Of a DNA stretch of 64,000 bases, positions 54,659 to 63,311 are shown piece by piece. The notes beneath the pieces are model-generated. The model saw nothing but the letters and a program-made list of their open reading frames with translations, searched no databases and had not been told where the DNA came from. Source of the stretch: Lysobacterales bacterium (GTDB lineage Bacteria; Pseudomonadota; Gammaproteobacteria; Xanthomonadales; Rhodanobacteraceae); assembly GCA_016707485.1 (NCBI GenBank), contig JADJHN010000002.1:744001-808000 (forward strand). The letters are read 5' to 3'. The position numbers and the translations under genes are program-made. Within the stretch, counting starts at the first letter, position 1. The number at the start of each line of letters is the position of its first letter.

Positions 54659-55291
54659 TCAGCCGAGCTTGTTCAGCCAGCGCAACAGCTTTGCCCAGTC
54701 TTCCTGGTGGGAGCGGACAATTTCGGAGTGATAGTCGAAGATGCTGCGACCCAGGCCGTTCATGAACGAATACGCCTGGGTATCGCGCAACTGGGCGATC
54801 AGCGGGAACGGAAACTGACGGATCTGTTCGATTCCCGTCTGCGTGTTGTTGGTCCAGGGCTTGGTGCGGTTGGCGACGAGGCCCACGGCCACCTTGCCCT
54901 TGCGGATACGCGGCAGGCTGGCCAGGTCGGCGAGAAACGGTTGCGTGGCCTCGAGATCGATCACCGAAGGCAGCACCGGTACGACAATGGCGTCGACGTC
55001 ATCGAGAAATTCGGCAATCTCGCTGGCCCGGATGCCGGCGCCGGAATCAATGATGACGCGCTCGGCGTCGGCGGGAATGCGTTGCTGCCAGTTCTTGCGC
55101 GTGGCATCGATCGGCAGCACCGCGGTATCCAGATCGGCGCGTTTTTCGCACCAGCGGCTGCTTGATGCCTGGCGGTCGGCATCGGCGAGCACCGTCGCCT
55201 TGCCCTTGAGCGCGGAATGCGCCGCCAGGTTCGTCGCGATCGTGGACTTGCCACAACCGCCCTTGGAACTCGCTACCAGGACTTTCAGCAT
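54659..55291 (-). CDS. ParA/MinD-family ATPase, orphan
   Basis: This 210-residue ATPase has the deviant Walker A motif SSKGGCGKST with the signature Lys10 and Lys15. It also has the Walker A' region VLADADRQASSSRWCEKR and the strand DVDAIVVPVLPSVIDLEATQ. It is a short ParA without N-terminal HTH and no ParB gene is adjacent, so it is not a classic partition pair. Small ParAs like this position proteins or mobile elements inside cells. GGAG precedes the ATG at 55291. Confidence 0.88.
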   Translation of the reverse strand: MLKVLVASSKGGCGKSTIATNLAAHSALKGKATVLADADRQASSSRWCEKRADLDTAVLPIDATRKNWQQRIPADAERVIIDSGAGIRASEIAEFLDDVDAIVVPVLPSVIDLEATQPFLADLASLPRIRKGKVAVGLVANRTKPWTNNTQTGIEQIRQFPFPLIAQLRDTQAYSFMNGLGRSIFDYHSEIVRSHQEDWAKLLRWLNKLG

Positions 55292-55337
55292 CACGGCCTC
55301 CGTCAGACAGCACAGCGAGGCAGAGCGTACACCAGCA

Positions 55338-56366
55338 TCAGCCGACGTGCGCCTTGTCGCCGTTTTCCAGCTGTGGATAAGCATCCGGCTTCCAGTCAGC
55401 CGGTGGCACCGGCGGGGTGCCGGCCCGGGTCAGGGCGTTTCTCACTGCCTGGACTTCGCTGCCCGTCTTCAGCAAGTCGGACTGGTAGCGTGCGAGCGCC
55501 TGCGGATCTTCGTGCAGGCCATCGAATATCCCGACCGACATGCGTGCGAGGTAAGCATGGCTTCGTGTCAGTTCGGCAACATCGTCGGCGCCGGCCGACC
55601 GCAGCATGGCAATACCGAGCGCCTGGGCCATGAAGGTGTTTGATTCGTTCGCGATGAGTCGACCGGCGGCAAGACAGGCTTCACGGCGTTTGACCGTCAA
55701 GGGTTGCTCGACCGACCGGCAGGCCCGCAATGCATCGGCAAGGTTTGGCATGGCCAGGGCCGCGGCGCGCCCGATCGCCATGTCCAGCGCGGGCGCGGAA
55801 TGTGCCGCTCCATTCTTGTCAGTGCCTCCCAGGAAACCCGGATGAGCACGGAAGAAATCCAGCCATTCGAGCGTGAATGCGATGAAGCGATCGTCGAAGC
55901 GCGGTGACGTGCCGATCCGCGCCAGCGCATCGGTGATGCCGGCGTCGTCGTTGGCGCGTGTTGCCGCACTCAACGGGAACAGCCAGACAGCGCCGTTGTC
56001 CGGCTCCAGTTGCTGCAACATCAGGGAGGCCTTTGATTCGCCCTCGGCCGGATCGGCGTGGAGCGCCGCAAACCATTGCACCCAGGCATCATCCGGCGCC
56101 CTCTGTGCCGCCTGTTTCAGCAAGTCGTATTTCCGTTGCTGGATGGCCTGGGCATCCGGCCCCATGCTGAACAGCGAAGTCGCTGCCAACACCATCGAGC
56201 GTGGCGTCGCTTCGGCAAGCAGGGCATCGACCAGCAAGGGGTTGTCATGCTGCTGCCGTGCCGTCTCATCCGGGTGCGCAGGTGGATCCACGGCCAGTGT
56301 CGATGTCGCCGCCAGCATGCACATGCCAGCCAGTGATGCCATCGCAACCCGTTTCAGAAAATGCAT
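55338..56366 (-). CDS. Secreted protein of unknown function
   Basis: This 342-residue protein has a signal peptide (ASLAGMCMLAATSTLAV). The mature chain is helical and Ala/Leu-rich, with features like the TPR-type helical hairpins: AATSLFSMGPDAQAIQQRKY, WVQWFAALHADPAEGESKA and TRANDDAGITDALARIGTSP. Two cysteines near the middle (LRACRSVEQ and REACLAAG) might form a disulfide. I do not recognise a named family. It lies 47 bases upstream of parA and 36 bases downstream of the gamma-glutamyltransferase gene. Confidence 0.78.
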   Translation of the reverse strand: MHFLKRVAMASLAGMCMLAATSTLAVDPPAHPDETARQQHDNPLLVDALLAEATPRSMVLAATSLFSMGPDAQAIQQRKYDLLKQAAQRAPDDAWVQWFAALHADPAEGESKASLMLQQLEPDNGAVWLFPLSAATRANDDAGITDALARIGTSPRFDDRFIAFTLEWLDFFRAHPGFLGGTDKNGAAHSAPALDMAIGRAAALAMPNLADALRACRSVEQPLTVKRREACLAAGRLIANESNTFMAQALGIAMLRSAGADDVAELTRSHAYLARMSVGIFDGLHEDPQALARYQSDLLKTGSEVQAVRNALTRAGTPPVPPADWKPDAYPQLENGDKAHVG

Positions 56367-56401
56367 TGGTGTCTTCCATCATGACGGGATGAAGGCAATG
56401 G

Positions 56402-58099
56402 TCAATAGCCTGCCGCTTGGCCATCCTTGCGTCCTTCCGAAGCGCCAATATACACCTTGTTTTTTTCATCCCGACCGATGGCCTGATAACCGCCGTAGGT
56501 GCCATTGGTAAATTCCACCTTGTGGCCCATGCGCATGAGCGCGCGGATGCTCGCGTAATCGAAACCGGTTTCGAGCTGGATGGCACCACCATCGGTCATT
56601 TCCGTGACCTGGCCTTCGGGCGAAGTCGAGCCGTCGTGGAGGATGCGCGGGGCATCGCCGGCCTCCTGCAGGTTCATGCCGAAATCGACCAGGTTGCTGA
56701 CGATCAGCGCATGCGCCTGCGGCTGGGTGTCGCCGCCCATCACGCCAAAGCTCAGCCACGGCTTGCCAACCTTGGTGATGAAGGCCGGGATGATCGTGTG
56801 GAACGGGCGCTTGCCCGGCGCAAAGGTATTTGCGTGGCCTTCCTTCAGCACGAACATCTCGCCGCGATCCTGCAGGATGAAGCCGAGGCCTGGCGGTGCC
56901 ATGCCCGAGCCCATGCCACGATAGTTGGACTGGATCAGCGAAACCATGTTGCCCCACCGGTCGGCCGTGGTCAGGTAGATGGTGTCGCCATCGAGCTTGA
57001 AATCCCCCGGCGCGACTTCATTCGCGGCCTTGTCCATGGAAATCAGCTTGCGCCGCTCGGCGGCATATTCCTTGGAGATCAACCTGGCCACGGGTGCCTT
57101 GACGAAATCCGCATCGGCATAGAATTTCGCGCGATCGGCAAAGGCCAGTTTCTTTGCCTCGACAAACAGGTGGATGTGTTCGGGGCTGCCGAACCCGTAG
57201 CCCTTGAGGTCATATCCTTCGAGGATATTGAGCATCTGCAACGCGGCGATGCCCTGGCCATTCGGCGGCAGTTCCCAGACGTCATAGCCGCGATAGTTCG
57301 TCGATACCGGTTCAACCCACTCGCCCTTGTGCGCGGCCAGATCCGCAAAGGAGAGGAATCCGCCCTGAGCCTTGATGTAGTCGGCAATCGTGTGCGCGAT
57401 GGCGCCTTTGTAGAACGCATCGCGACCACCCTTGGCGATGGTTTCCAGCGTGTTGGCCAGGTTCGGGTTCTTCCAGATCTCGCCCTTGGCCGGGGCGCGA
57501 CCGTTGATCGTGAACTGTTCGTTGAAGCCCGGGAACTTGCCCAGCCGCGGTACCGACAGGTTCCAGTACCAGGCGATCAACTCGCTCAGGGGAAAACCAT
57601 CGCGCGCGTAGCCGATGGCCGGGGCCAGCACGGCTTTCATCGGCAGCTTGCCAAAGCGGTCGTGCAGGGCAAACCAGCCGTCGACCGCACCCGGCGTGGT
57701 CACCGGCAAGGGACCGTAGGGCGGAACCTTCGTGTAGCCGTTGTCCTTGAACCACTGCAGGCTCAGGCTTTGCGGGGAACGTCCCGAGCCGTTGTAGCCA
57801 TGCAGCTTGCCGGATTTTGCATCCCAGACGATGGCAAACAGGTCGCCGCCCATGCCATTGCCGGTCGGCTCCATGAGGCCGAGTGCGGCGTTGGCAGCAA
57901 TCGCCGCATCGATGGCATTGCCGCCGCGTTTGAGAATATCCAGCCCGATCTGCGTGGCCAGCGGCTGCGAGGTGGCGACCATGCCGTGCTGGGCAAACAC
58001 TTCCGAGCGCGTGGCGAAAGACTCGCCGGTGACGCGGTCGGCGGCCACCCCGTCGAGCGCCATGACCAGGATGAGAAGAAGCAGACTCGGACGCAACAT
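56402..58099 (-). CDS. Gamma-glutamyltransferase family hydrolase
   Basis: This 565-residue secreted Ntn-hydrolase has a signal peptide (MLRPSLLLLILVMALDGVAA). The large-subunit blocks are AIDAAIAANAALGLMEPTGN, GMGGDLFAIVWD and AVDGWFALHDRFGKLPM. The precursor should self-cleave before Thr373 (GDTIYLTTADRWGNMVSL), giving the small subunit with the nucleophile. YRGMGSGMAPPGLGFILQDR and FGVMGGDTQPQAH follow. It would degrade glutathione or other gamma-glutamyl compounds in the periplasm. Some sites differ from classic GGT, so the substrate may differ. Confidence 0.92.
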   Translation of the reverse strand: MLRPSLLLLILVMALDGVAADRVTGESFATRSEVFAQHGMVATSQPLATQIGLDILKRGGNAIDAAIAANAALGLMEPTGNGMGGDLFAIVWDAKSGKLHGYNGSGRSPQSLSLQWFKDNGYTKVPPYGPLPVTTPGAVDGWFALHDRFGKLPMKAVLAPAIGYARDGFPLSELIAWYWNLSVPRLGKFPGFNEQFTINGRAPAKGEIWKNPNLANTLETIAKGGRDAFYKGAIAHTIADYIKAQGGFLSFADLAAHKGEWVEPVSTNYRGYDVWELPPNGQGIAALQMLNILEGYDLKGYGFGSPEHIHLFVEAKKLAFADRAKFYADADFVKAPVARLISKEYAAERRKLISMDKAANEVAPGDFKLDGDTIYLTTADRWGNMVSLIQSNYRGMGSGMAPPGLGFILQDRGEMFVLKEGHANTFAPGKRPFHTIIPAFITKVGKPWLSFGVMGGDTQPQAHALIVSNLVDFGMNLQEAGDAPRILHDGSTSPEGQVTEMTDGGAIQLETGFDYASIRALMRMGHKVEFTNGTYGGYQAIGRDEKNKVYIGASEGRKDGQAAGY

Positions 58100-58280
58100 G
58101 ATCGACTCCCGGCTGAGGGCACCTGCCAAGCATACGACGCGGCGGTTCCGCAGCGGTTCATGCGTTGCACCGGCATGCTTGAACCTGCCGTGCCGGCATT
58201 GCATCGTCGCGTTTTGCCTCGATATGGTGATGCCTGCAACGCGCAACGTGCGGCTCCAGTACATCTTGATCAGGAAACCG

Positions 58281-58601
58281 ATGAGCGCAAGCGTAAAGAG
58301 ACAATGGCAGCATTTCGTGTCCATGCCGAGCGGCCGTCGCTTCCAGACGCGTCACCGCCTGCGCCGTCCCCAGGGCGGCAGCCTGTGGCGCAAGGCGCTC
58401 ATCGTCGGATTCGGTGGCTTGGTCATGCTTGCCGGCGTGGTGATGCTGGTCATGCCCGGCCCCGGCGTGCTCGCCATGATTCTCGGCGCCGCCCTGATTG
58501 CCGAGGAATCGCTGATCGCCGCGCGCCTGCTCGATCGCCTCGATCGGTTTTTCACGCGCCAGTACGCAAGGTGGCGCGCATATCGCGCCTCGCGCGGTTG
58601 A
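58281..58601 (+). CDS. PGPGW-type small membrane protein
   Basis: This 106-residue protein has two hydrophobic segments around VMLVMPGPGVLAMILGAALI, the motif that defines the PGPGW transmembrane family; the final W of that motif is replaced here (PGPGV). Flanks are basic (RRFQTRHRLRRPQGG and YARWRAYRASRG). The function is unknown. The start at 58281 follows AGGAAACCG. It is convergent with dinB. Confidence 0.8.
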   Translation: MSASVKRQWQHFVSMPSGRRFQTRHRLRRPQGGSLWRKALIVGFGGLVMLAGVVMLVMPGPGVLAMILGAALIAEESLIAARLLDRLDRFFTRQYARWRAYRASRG

Positions 58602-58635
58602 CGCAAGGCTGCGCGCGGGTTTCGCGCAGCACTGC

Positions 58636-59700
58636 TCAATCGGCGAAGAGTCCGCCCTGCGCGCCCAATTCGTCCGCTTCCACGAAATTGCTGATGCCGA
58701 CACCCACCAGGCGATAGCGTGTGGCGGGCGGCAACGGCACGCGCTCGCGCAAGGCCAGGGCGATGATGGCAAGTTCGTCGGCGCCTTCGGGCATCGTTGA
58801 CGGCGTGGTGCTGCGGGTGAGGATGCGGAACTCGCGGGTCTTCAGTTTCAGCACGATCGTGCGACCGACGCGCTCGACCTTGCGCGTCGCCGTCCAGACC
58901 TTGGCGCTCAACTCGCGGATGGTCGGTCCGAGATCGGCCAGCGGCAGATCCTCGGCGAAGGTGTCCTCGGCCGAGATCGACTGCACCGGGCGATCAGGGG
59001 TCACCGCGTTCTCGTCGATGCCCCGGCTCAGTTCATGCAGGCGCCGCCCGTAGCGACCAAACAGGCTTTCGAGCTCGCGCACGTCACGCGCGCGCAATTC
59101 GCCCATGGTGCGAATGCCGAGCGCGGCAAGCTTTCCATCCATGACCTTGCCGACGCCGTGAATGCGCCCGACCGGCAACGGCGTGAGGAAATCCGTGACC
59201 GCCTCGGGCTTGATGACGAACAAGCCATCCGGCTTGTTCCAGTCCGATGCAATCTTCGCCAGGAACTTGTTTGGCGCCACACCGGCCGATGCCGTCAGCC
59301 GGGTTTCCTCGCGGATCTGCGCACGGATGCGCTCGGCCACCGCCGTCGCCGATGGCAGGCCGCCATGGTTCTCGGTGACATCGAGATAGGCCTCGTCCAG
59401 CGACAGCGGCTCGACGAGATCGGTATGGCGCAGGAAGATCTCGCGCACCTGGCGCGAGGCGGCGCGATAACGGGTGAAATCCGGCGGCACGAACAGGGCA
59501 TCGGGACACAGTCGCTCGGCGCGTATCGCGGGCATCGCCGAGTGCACGCCGAATGTCCGCGCCTCATAGGAAGCCGCGCACACCACCGAACGCGATCCGC
59601 GCCAGGCAACCACCACCGGGCGTCCGCGCAGGCTCGGATCATCGCGCTGCTCGACCGAGGCGTAGAAGGCGTCCATGTCGACGTGGATGATCTTGCGCAT
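58636..59700 (-). CDS. dinB: DNA polymerase IV
   Basis: This 354-residue Y-family polymerase copies damaged templates. Catalytic acids are Asp8 in IIHVDMDAFYASVEQ and Asp102-Glu103 in LSLDEAYLDV. The fingers motif VVVAWRGSRSVVCAASYEAR and the helix-hairpin-helix GRIHGVGKVMDGKLAALGIR are present. The C-terminal ends AQGGLFAD, a beta-clamp-binding-like tail (QxxLF). The start at 59700 is the family start; the frame is open upstream to 59877. No LexA box is evident. Confidence 0.95.
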   Translation of the reverse strand: MRKIIHVDMDAFYASVEQRDDPSLRGRPVVVAWRGSRSVVCAASYEARTFGVHSAMPAIRAERLCPDALFVPPDFTRYRAASRQVREIFLRHTDLVEPLSLDEAYLDVTENHGGLPSATAVAERIRAQIREETRLTASAGVAPNKFLAKIASDWNKPDGLFVIKPEAVTDFLTPLPVGRIHGVGKVMDGKLAALGIRTMGELRARDVRELESLFGRYGRRLHELSRGIDENAVTPDRPVQSISAEDTFAEDLPLADLGPTIRELSAKVWTATRKVERVGRTIVLKLKTREFRILTRSTTPSTMPEGADELAIIALALRERVPLPPATRYRLVGVGISNFVEADELGAQGGLFAD

Positions 59701-59994
59701 GCTGGACTGCGAAGGCGCGCGGAGTCGGAAAGCGGAATGCACAGCATAGCGGGCGCGCAGTGCCTCATCGCGAATCGCATCGACAAAGTCCATGGAGCAG
59801 GCACCTGGATTTCGATGCCGCAGCGTGTCCGGTTCGGCCTGGATCCGACCCTTGCCTTGATCCTTCCAGCGCTGCATGTGCAGGCGAGACCAGCGCGCAT
59901 GGCAAAAATCCTACACGCCGGGGAGACAAACGACTCTGGTTCGCGCGCTGTGGTGGGGTGACCCTGAGCAGCACCGCAACCTTGGGCACGGAAC

Positions 59995-60519
59995 ATGACC
60001 AGACATCTCGCCTCTGCATTCGCCTTGCTGTTGATCCTGATCACCTGTACCTTGCGCCCGGCGCATGCGCAAAGAGTGTACAAGTGTACTGATGGCGCGA
60101 ACCATGTCGCTTACCAGGCGATACCGTGTGGTGTGGGGCTGCGCGAGACGCTGATCGAAATCGAAGCACCGCCGCCGCTGCCTGCAACGCCACGCCATTC
60201 CGTGCCACGCGCAAGCCGGCCGGCCTCAACACATGCCGCGCGCGCCGCACCACGAGCCGCGCCCGTGCTTTCGTACGAGTGCCGCACGCGCGGCGGCGCC
60301 TTGTTCTATCGGCACGACCGCTGTCCCTCCTCGATCGACCGCAGCGGCCAGATTGGCGGCCGCCATGGCGGGTCGCGGGATCAGGTCAGCGCGCGGCGGA
60401 TTCCACGTCTGGATGCCTGCCGTGGCATGCGCTCCGCCGGCCGCGACGGGCGCGAATTCGATGATGTGCCTTCGACCTATGAACGCAATCTCGGCCGCGA
60501 TCCGTGCCGCAAGTATTGA
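59995..60519 (+). CDS. Secreted DUF4124-like cysteine-rich protein
   Basis: This 174-residue protein has a signal peptide (FALLLILITCTLRPAHA). Right after it, VYKCTDGANHVAYQAIPC is the DUF4124 pattern. The middle is a Pro/Ala/Arg-rich linker (about 60-90), and a second short cysteine region (YECRTRGGALFYRHDRCPSS) resembles the first one. Four or more cysteines could form disulfides. DUF4124 proteins are common in Lysobacterales and have no known role. Confidence 0.75.
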   Translation: MTRHLASAFALLLILITCTLRPAHAQRVYKCTDGANHVAYQAIPCGVGLRETLIEIEAPPPLPATPRHSVPRASRPASTHAARAAPRAAPVLSYECRTRGGALFYRHDRCPSSIDRSGQIGGRHGGSRDQVSARRIPRLDACRGMRSAGRDGREFDDVPSTYERNLGRDPCRKY

Positions 60520-60586
60520 GCGTACGACTCCTGCCAAGCCGGGTTCGGCGTTATATTCGTCGGCCGTTTGTCTGCCGGAAAAGCTG

Positions 60587-61312
60587 ATGCGCCCATTGCC
60601 ATGCTTCGCTCTCGCCCTGCTGCTGCTCGCCGGCATCAGCGCCTGCTCCAGCTCCGATCAAGCCGCCGCGCCATCGGCGGATGCCGTGGCCGCGGCCAGG
60701 ACACAGATGGAAGCCAAGGCCGAACAGCACTACGCGATGTACGAGGAAATGCTCAAGGCCGACAACGCCGAACTCGCCCTTCCGCTGGGCGACGAGTTGC
60801 TCAAGATGTATCCGCAAAGCGCCGCTGCGGCACGCCTGCGCCCGACCATCGAGGCGCTGCGCGAAAAGGCGGCGACCGAAGGCGAAACGCGGCGCATGGC
60901 GCGCCTGTGGAGTTACCAGATTTCGCCGATGGCCGGCGGCACGCAGAGCACCGCGACCATCTACAGCAACGAGGATCTCGGTGCGGAAAAGGTGCGCATG
61001 GTGTTTCGCCGGCATACCGAATGGGGCCAGAGCGTATTCCTCTACGGCAGCGAACCGGGCTTCAGTTGCGCGAAGAACTGCCGCGTGTCGATGACCTTCG
61101 ATGACAACAAGCCGATCACCCTGGAAGGCAGCATTCCGCCCACCGGCGAACCGGCCATCTTCATCGAGGAAGACAAGAAGTTCATCGCACAGGTCGAAAA
61201 AGCCAAGTCGGTCGCGATCGAAGTGACGGTCAAGGGCAAGCCGACGAGCACCCTGCATTTCGATGTCGGTGGCTATGACGGGACGAAATTCAAGCCGTTG
61301 CCGAACAAATAG
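60587..61312 (+). CDS. Lipoprotein of unknown function
   Basis: This 241-residue lipoprotein has the signal FALALLLLAGISAC (Cys20) followed by Ser-Ser-Ser, an outer-membrane sorting pattern. Residues 30-100 are helical and charged (YAMYEEMLKADNAELALPLG), a TPR-like segment. The rest is probably beta-structured, with a pair of cysteines in FSCAKNCRVSMTFDD that could form a small disulfide loop. I do not recognise the family. A terminator follows. Confidence 0.78.
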   Translation: MRPLPCFALALLLLAGISACSSSDQAAAPSADAVAAARTQMEAKAEQHYAMYEEMLKADNAELALPLGDELLKMYPQSAAAARLRPTIEALREKAATEGETRRMARLWSYQISPMAGGTQSTATIYSNEDLGAEKVRMVFRRHTEWGQSVFLYGSEPGFSCAKNCRVSMTFDDNKPITLEGSIPPTGEPAIFIEEDKKFIAQVEKAKSVAIEVTVKGKPTSTLHFDVGGYDGTKFKPLPNK

Positions 61313-61334
61313 CACCTGCCTGCGAATGCATGAA

Positions 61335-61362
61335 GAAGCCGCATCCGGGTGGGTGCGGCTTC
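61335..61362 (+). terminator. Hairpin after the lipoprotein gene
   Basis: GAAGCCGCA (61335-61343) pairs with TGCGGCTTC (61354-61362), loop TCCGGGTGGG, followed by CGTTTG. It lies 23 bases after the stop and may serve also the convergent CsbD gene. Confidence 0.7.
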
Positions 61363-61404
61363 CGTTTGCCGCACTTCAAGGTGCGGACTCGGTGAAGGAG
61401 GTGA

Positions 61405-61605
61405 TCAGTGCAGCGTCTTCTCGAAACGCCTGATCTCTTCGTCAGCCTTGTCCTTGGCCCAGCCGTAGCGTTCCTGCAGCTTGCCAGAGAGATATTGCTG
61501 GTTGCCGTCAAGACGATCGAGATCGTCATCGGTGAGCTTGCCCCACTGGTTCTTCAGCGAGCCTTTCAGTTGCTTCCACTTGCCCTGGATGATGTCCTGG
61601 TTCAT
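61405..61605 (-). CDS. CsbD family stress-response protein
   Basis: This 66-residue hydrophilic protein is a classic CsbD member: MNQDIIQGKWKQLKGSLKNQ, WGKLTDDDLDRLDGNQQYL and GKLQERYGWAKDKADEEI. These small proteins accumulate under general stress in many bacteria, with unknown function. AGAGGT 7 bases before the ATG at 61605 fixes the start; the in-frame extension to 61623 is not family-like. Confidence 0.92.
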   Translation of the reverse strand: MNQDIIQGKWKQLKGSLKNQWGKLTDDDLDRLDGNQQYLSGKLQERYGWAKDKADEEIRRFEKTLH

Positions 61606-61965
61606 GGTCGTACCTCTTTGCAATCAAGGGATAGTGCGACAGAACACGTTCATGCCTCTGCAGGCAGTTGTCGTCGCGCAATCCACGTTACGCGCCGGCA
61701 TGGCAACTTTTTCGTAGTTGCGTGTTAGGGCGGTGTTAGCGGTTGGCCGAGGTTCATTCACATGAACCCGATCAACGTTCGCGGCCTGTTGATACTAGTA
61801 CACATATTGTAACGTACACCGGCGTCAAGGTGGGCACGGATTCGTGGCTTGATCGACTCGCGCTGGCGGAAGCTTGGCTGGAAGGCAGCCGATTCGGCCC
61901 CAAAAGCGCGCACGAACCCGCAAGCACTTGCGCAGCGGCACGCTGCCGGACTTGCCGCGGCAGGG
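61606..61965. other. 360-base gap without a gene
   Basis: Upstream region of csbD and downstream region of the iron-permease-like gene. I see no gene. GGTTCAT-TCAC-ATGAACC (61751-61768) is a perfect 7-bp dyad that could be an operator or hairpin. TTGTAACGTACACC near 61808 is AT-richer than its surroundings. Confidence 0.45.
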
Positions 61966-62448
61966 CTAACCGGCCTTGCCGCTGTTCTCTGGGCGGCGGC
62001 TTTTCCTTGCGTGCACGCCCTGTGCATCATCGAGCGAATGGGTGGCCTTGATGCCGCCTTCCTTCTGGGCCAGTTCCGAAAGCCTGCAATAGAACTCACG
62101 CAAGGTAAGCAGGTCTTCCTCATCCAGATCTTCAATGGAGATCGTGCGATTGCTCGCCGTTTGCTGGCTCGCGAGCAGTTCGTTGAGCTTGATGTGGATG
62201 GCCAGGCTGTCCTTGTTCTGCGATTGCTGGATCAGGAACACCATCATGAAGGTGACGATGGTCGTGCCGGTGTTGATGACCAGTTGCCAGCTTTCGGAGT
62301 AATCCAGGAAGGGCCCGGTCAGTGCCCAGATCACCACGATTGCCACCGCACCGGTGAACGCCCATTGCGAACCGGCAGCGCGGGTCACGACGCCGGCAAA
62401 TCTGTCGAAGATGGAATGCCGACCCTTGAGTTGCAGTTTGTGTTTCAT
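61966..62448 (-). CDS. Low-affinity iron permease family-like membrane protein
   Basis: This 160-residue protein opens FDRFAGVVTRAAGSQWAFTG, then has two membrane helices (AVAIVVIWALTGPFLDYSES and INTGTTIVTFMMVFLIQQSQ). The NTGTTIVTFMMVFLIQxxQNxD block is the signature of the bacterial branch of the low-affinity iron permease (Fet4-like) family. The tail is cytoplasmic and charged, ending RKSRRPENSGKAG. Iron transport by the bacterial members is not established. The start ATG at 62448 lacks a strong ribosome site. Confidence 0.82.
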   Translation of the reverse strand: MKHKLQLKGRHSIFDRFAGVVTRAAGSQWAFTGAVAIVVIWALTGPFLDYSESWQLVINTGTTIVTFMMVFLIQQSQNKDSLAIHIKLNELLASQQTASNRTISIEDLDEEDLLTLREFYCRLSELAQKEGGIKATHSLDDAQGVHARKSRRPENSGKAG

Positions 62449-62711
62449 GGATGCGTTTTCCGTGTGTCCACGCCCGCGCTCACGGCGGGGCCGGGGCATT
62501 GAACACGTGCCGTTCTGAATACGTGGCGAACCAATAGCGGCGCCTGCAGTGTCGATGTCTACCCAAGGCAAGCAATGGATGCTCGATTCAGCGCTGGTGT
62601 TTTTCCGGCTGAACGGCAGCATGCCGATGGGCCGCCTGCAGGGGCTGCCGGTTCCATCGCGTTCAGCAATTCCGGGTAAGACTCCGCCCACCCCAACCAG
62701 AGGAGATTTCC

Positions 62712-63167
62712 ATGACCGTGATCAAGTCAGGTTTTGCCGCCACCAGTCTGGCCTTGGCCCTTGCCGCAGTGGCCGCACCCAGCGCCAAGGCGGCCGACGC
62801 CGATCTCGATTGCACCATGCGCTTCAGCCTGACCGCCTGGTCGGCGATCTTCAAGCATGCCGAAGGCACGGGTGTCGTGACCTGCGAAAACGGTCAGTCG
62901 ATGCGCGTGAATATTTCGGCCAAGGGTGCCGGACTGACCGTCGGCAAGGTGCACATCGATGACGGCAAGGGTGAGTTTTCCGACGTGCACAAGATGAGCG
63001 ACATTCTCGGCACCTATGCCCAGGGCGAAGCGACTGCCGCCGCCGGCAAGAGCGCCACTGCGCAGGTATTGACCAAGGGTACGGTGTCGCTGGCACTGGC
63101 CGGCACCGGCGAGGGCGTCAATCTGGGCGTCAGCGTTGGCGGCTTCACCATCAGCGAAGCCGATTGA
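62712..63167 (+). CDS. Small secreted protein of unknown function
   Basis: This 151-residue protein has a Sec signal (SLALALAAVAAPSAKA). The mature part begins ADLDCTMRFSLTAWSAIFKH and is rich in Gly, Thr and Ser, probably a beta-rich fold, with two cysteines (LDCTMRF and VVTCENGQ) about 25 residues apart. The C-terminus GVNLGVSVGGFTISEAD looks like a beta strand. AGAGGAG precedes the start and a strong terminator follows, so it is a single well-expressed unit. The family is not recognised. Confidence 0.78.
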   Translation: MTVIKSGFAATSLALALAAVAAPSAKAADADLDCTMRFSLTAWSAIFKHAEGTGVVTCENGQSMRVNISAKGAGLTVGKVHIDDGKGEFSDVHKMSDILGTYAQGEATAAAGKSATAQVLTKGTVSLALAGTGEGVNLGVSVGGFTISEAD

Positions 63168-63200
63168 GGTATCGCCTCCACCCGTGTGATCCATCAGCGA

Positions 63201-63233
63201 AGCCGCGACATTGCCGATGTCGCGGCTTTTTTC
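63201..63233 (+). terminator. Strong Rho-independent terminator
   Basis: AGCCGCGACAT (63201-63211) pairs perfectly with ATGTCGCGGCT (63217-63227) across TGCCG, followed by six T. It lies 33 bases after the stop of the secreted protein gene. Confidence 0.93.
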
Positions 63234-63311
63234 TTGTCCCGTTACTTTGCGCAGTGCGCAGCGACCAGTCCGTGAGGTAGTGTCTGCTCTCCGTTGCGTG
63301 GGGAGTGCAGC

